7,866 nucleotides of DNA from the NCBI GenBank assembly GCA_021827445.1, contig JAKAVW010000136.1, forward strand, positions 1-7,866. The letters are read 5' to 3'. Origin of the DNA: Pseudomonadota bacterium (GTDB taxonomy: Bacteria > Pseudomonadota > Gammaproteobacteria > Acidithiobacillales > Acidithiobacillaceae). The notes beneath the pieces are model-generated. The model saw nothing but the letters and a program-made list of their open reading frames with translations. It had not been told where the DNA came from and made no database searches. The position numbers were made by a program, and so were the translations under genes. How positions within the stretch are numbered: the stretch's first letter is position 1; each line of letters starts with the position of its first letter. This document shows positions 5,893 through 7,866 of this stretch, piece after piece.

Positions 5893-6909
5893 TTAGTTAC
5901 GCGAACGGTCCACGATCCGGTTCTGACCAATCCAGGTCATCATGGAACGCAGCTTATTACCTACCACTTCGATGGGATGCTCGGCACCCATCCGGCGCAT
6001 GGCCTGCATGGTCGGCTTGCCCGCCTGATTCTCCAGGATGAATTCCCTGGCGAATGCGCCATTCTGAATTTCCGTCAGGATTTTCTTCATCTCCGCCTTG
6101 GTATCGGCATTGACCACGCGTGGGCCACGAGTCAGGTCACCATACTCAGCCGTGTTGGAAATGGAGTAGCGCATATTGCTGATGCCACCTTCATACATGA
6201 GGTCGACAATCAGCTTCAGCTCGTGCAGACACTCAAAGTAGGCCATTTCCGGCGCATAACCAGCCTCCACCAGCGTCTCGAAGCCCGCCTGCACCAACGC
6301 CGTGGCGCCACCACAAAGCACCGCCTGCTCACCGAAAAGATCGGTTTCGGTCTCTTCCCGAAAGCTGGTCTCGATCACGCCGGCACGGGTGCCACCATTG
6401 GCCTTGGCATAGGACAGCGCAATATGGGTGGCATTGCCGCTGGCATCCTGATGCACCGCAATCAGGCTGGGCACGCCGCCACCCTGGGTGTAGGTGGAAC
6501 GCACCAGATGTCCCGGACCCTTGGGCGCCACCAGGAAGCAGTCCAGATCGGCACGCGGATGAATCTGACCGAAGTGGACGTTAAAGCCATGGGCAAACAC
6601 CAGTGCCGCACCCTGCTTGATGTTGGGTGCGATTTCATCGCGATATAGCGCACCCTGGCCTTCATCGGGGGTCAGGATCATGATCACATCGGCTGCCGCC
6701 ACGGCCGCGGCGACTTCCTTGACCGCCAATCCGGCCTTACTGGCCTTCTCCCAGGAGGAAGAATCCTTGCGCAAACCAACGACCACGCTGACGCCGGAAT
6801 CCTTGAGATTCAAGGCGTGGGCGTGCCCCTGGGAACCGTAGCCGATGATGGCCACTTGCTTCTTCTGGATCAGGGCGAGATCGGCATCGTTATCGTAATA
6901 AACCTTCAT
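5893..6909 (-). CDS. ilvC: Ketol-acid reductoisomerase (NADP+), class I
   Basis: It converts acetolactate or acetohydroxybutyrate to the dihydroxy acids in valine, leucine and isoleucine synthesis, using Mg2+ and NADPH in the cytoplasm. At 338 residues it is the usual class I length. The Rossmann domain starts with VAIIGYGSQGHAHALNL (19-35). The cofactor-selecting loop is LRKDSSSW, with R47, S50 and S52 placed as in NADPH-preferring enzymes. Catalytic and metal residues of the knotted C-terminal domain are present: D190, E194, E226, E230 and S251, with H107 in the AHGFNVHFGQIHP segment. The start ATG 6909 has AGAGGT five bases upstream. It follows ilvH by 50 bases of AT-rich DNA and precedes psd in the same direction, an ilvI-ilvH-ilvC order common in proteobacteria. 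Confidence 0.97.
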   Translation of the reverse strand: MKVYYDNDADLALIQKKQVAIIGYGSQGHAHALNLKDSGVSVVVGLRKDSSSWEKASKAGLAVKEVAAAVAAADVIMILTPDEGQGALYRDEIAPNIKQGAALVFAHGFNVHFGQIHPRADLDCFLVAPKGPGHLVRSTYTQGGGVPSLIAVHQDASGNATHIALSYAKANGGTRAGVIETSFREETETDLFGEQAVLCGGATALVQAGFETLVEAGYAPEMAYFECLHELKLIVDLMYEGGISNMRYSISNTAEYGDLTRGPRVVNADTKAEMKKILTEIQNGAFAREFILENQAGKPTMQAMRRMGAEHPIEVVGNKLRSMMTWIGQNRIVDRSRN

Positions 6910-6914
6910 GTGAA

Positions 6915-6920
6915 ACCTCT
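6915..6920 (-). promoter_or_regulatory. Ribosome binding site of ilvC
   Basis: The minus strand reads AGAGGT five bases before ATG 6909, a clear site confirming the ilvC start. Confidence 0.7.
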
Positions 6921-6937
6921 TGATATCTGGTTAAGTG

Positions 6938-6943
6938 ATTGTA
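6938..6943 (-). promoter_or_regulatory. Possible -10 hexamer in the ilvH-ilvC gap
   Basis: The minus strand reads TACAAT, one mismatch from consensus, 28 bases before the ilvC start in an AT-rich 50-base gap. No good -35 lies at the right distance, so an internal ilvC promoter is only a possibility. Confidence 0.25.
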
Positions 6944-6959
6944 AATTTTTATTTATGGA

Positions 6960-7445
6960 TTAGATTGCCTTGGCACCACGACTGATGGCGCTGGCACCGC
7001 TGCGGACCACTTCAATGACCATACCGGGGTCCAGAGCATGGATAAAGGCATCCAGCTTCTCGCCGGTACCCGTCAGTTCCATAGTGTAGGAGCGGTCCGT
7101 CACGTCAATGATGCGCCCCCGGAAAACATCCGACAGCCTTTTGACCTCCTCGCGATCCTGCCCTACGGCATGGACCTTGATCAGCATCAGCTCGCGCTCA
7201 ATGTGCGGGCCTTCAGTCAGGTCGTGCACGCGTATGACTTCCACCAGTTTGTTCAACTGTTTGAGGACCTGTTCCATAATTTCTTCGGAGCCACGCGTCG
7301 CCACGGTCATCCGCGAAATACTCGGATCGTGGGTCGGCGCGACGGTCATCGCTTCGATATTATAACCGCGCGCCGAGAACAGTCCTGCCACCCGCGACAA
7401 GGCACCCGCTTCGTTTTCCAGCAAGATGGAGATGATATGGCGCAT
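6960..7445 (-). CDS. ilvH: Acetolactate synthase regulatory (small) subunit, IlvH/IlvN type
   Basis: It binds the catalytic subunit, raises its activity and gives feedback inhibition by valine. The 161 residues match the full-length IlvH form (about 160) rather than the short E. coli IlvN. The N-terminal ACT domain (1-75) reads ISILLENEAGALSRVAGLFS then RGYNIEAMTVAPT. G14 and N29, the positions linked to valine binding in E. coli IlvH, are both conserved, so valine control is likely retained. The C-terminal half (about 80-161) has the usual EREL.LIKV and TG...K.DAFI segments. The start ATG 7445 is three bases after the ilvI stop, so the subunits are probably translated in coupled fashion, and the ribosome binding site is weak. 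ilvN is an equally common name. Confidence 0.96.
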   Translation of the reverse strand: MRHIISILLENEAGALSRVAGLFSARGYNIEAMTVAPTHDPSISRMTVATRGSEEIMEQVLKQLNKLVEVIRVHDLTEGPHIERELMLIKVHAVGQDREEVKRLSDVFRGRIIDVTDRSYTMELTGTGEKLDAFIHALDPGMVIEVVRSGASAISRGAKAI

Positions 7446-7448
7446 GGG

Positions 7449-7866
7449 TTACACCAAAATCATTTCGGAAAGGGCCGCGCCTGCGGGCACCATGGGGTAA
7501 ACATTTTCGGTCGGATCCACCTGGAAATCCATGAACACCATACGGTCCTTAAGACGCAACGCCTCACGAATCACCGGCTCCACATCGGCGGGCGTATCCG
7601 CGCGCAGGCCGATATGACCATAGGCTTCCGCCAATTTCACGAAGTCCGGCAAGGCATCCACATAGCTCATAGCGTAACGATTTTCATAGAAGAACTCCTG
7701 CCACTGGCGCACCATCCCCAGATAATGATTGTTGAGACATGCCACCTTAACGGGCAAATGATGCTGGAGGCAGGTGGACAATTCCTGAATATTCATCTGG
7801 ATACTGCCATCACCGGTTATACAGACCACTGTCGAATCAGGTTCGGCGACCTGCGCGCCCATGGCC
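7449..7866 (-). CDS. ilvI: Acetolactate synthase catalytic (large) subunit, C-terminal fragment
   Basis: It condenses pyruvate with pyruvate or 2-oxobutyrate, the first common step of branched-chain amino acid synthesis, using thiamine diphosphate, Mg2+ and FAD. Only the last 138 codons are in the window; the frame is open past base 7866. The C-terminal thiamine diphosphate domain is visible: GDGSIQMNIQEL followed 26 residues later by LNNHYLGMVRQWQ, forming the GDG...N motif that holds Mg2+ and the cofactor. The MVRQWQEFFYENRY segment lines the active site entrance in known enzymes. The end, DPTENVYPMVPAGAALSEMI, is typical of biosynthetic enzymes rather than the catabolic AlsS. It heads the visible minus-strand operon; its promoter lies beyond the right edge. 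The names ilvB and ilvI are both used for this family. Confidence 0.96.
   Translation of the reverse strand, partial: AMGAQVAEPDSTVVCITGDGSIQMNIQELSTCLQHHLPVKVACLNNHYLGMVRQWQEFFYENRYAMSYVDALPDFVKLAEAYGHIGLRADTPADVEPVIREALRLKDRMVFMDFQVDPTENVYPMVPAGAALSEMILV

Noticed and set aside
5863..6648. Long plus-strand open frame (261 codons)
   Set aside because: Lies entirely antisense to ilvC and is His/Thr-rich without domain patterning; a shadow of a well-supported gene.

Overview
The window most resembles an acidophilic, metal-exposed gammaproteobacterium-like chromosome of the Acidithiobacillus type. That assignment is an inference from protein style and gene order; no marker gene is present to prove it. 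It has two parts. The right part (about 4356-7866, minus strand, evenly GC-rich) is housekeeping. The left part (1-4355) is accessory DNA, with metal or envelope genes, a decayed insertion sequence and an AT-richer stretch.

Left to right: the 3' end of an HME-RND metal efflux pump (CusA/CzcA-type, plus strand) is followed 25 bases later by a di-heme b-type cytochrome of the HupC/HyaC (cytochrome b561) family. Both read rightward and could share a transcript. From about 1050 to 1513 lies the wreck of an IS1380-family transposase spread over three reading frames, followed by an open tail of uncertain origin to 1859. At about 1820 the base composition becomes clearly AT-richer. A minus-strand gene (1872-2390) encodes a small secreted, helix-rich protein resembling the Spy/CpxP family, ending in a Met/His-rich tail. 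After a 540-base stretch with no recognisable gene comes a plus-strand outer-membrane porin-like gene (2934-4185), broken by a +1 frameshift in a run of seven G and apparently lacking a proper beta-barrel C-terminus.

The right part, read in its own direction (right to left), is ilvI (3' end only), ilvH, ilvC, psd and pssA. The first three make branched-chain amino acids: acetolactate synthase catalytic and regulatory subunits, then ketol-acid reductoisomerase. The last two are consecutive steps of phosphatidylethanolamine synthesis; pssA starts in an ATGA overlap with the psd stop. All five look intact where visible, with their catalytic residues present.

I did not find a convincing undescribed system. 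The most worthwhile leads are the cytochrome b beside a metal efflux pump, the Met/His-tailed Spy-like protein, and the porin with a G7 frameshift that may be phase-variable, a pseudogene or a sequencing error. No tRNA, rRNA, CRISPR array or strong intrinsic terminator was seen.
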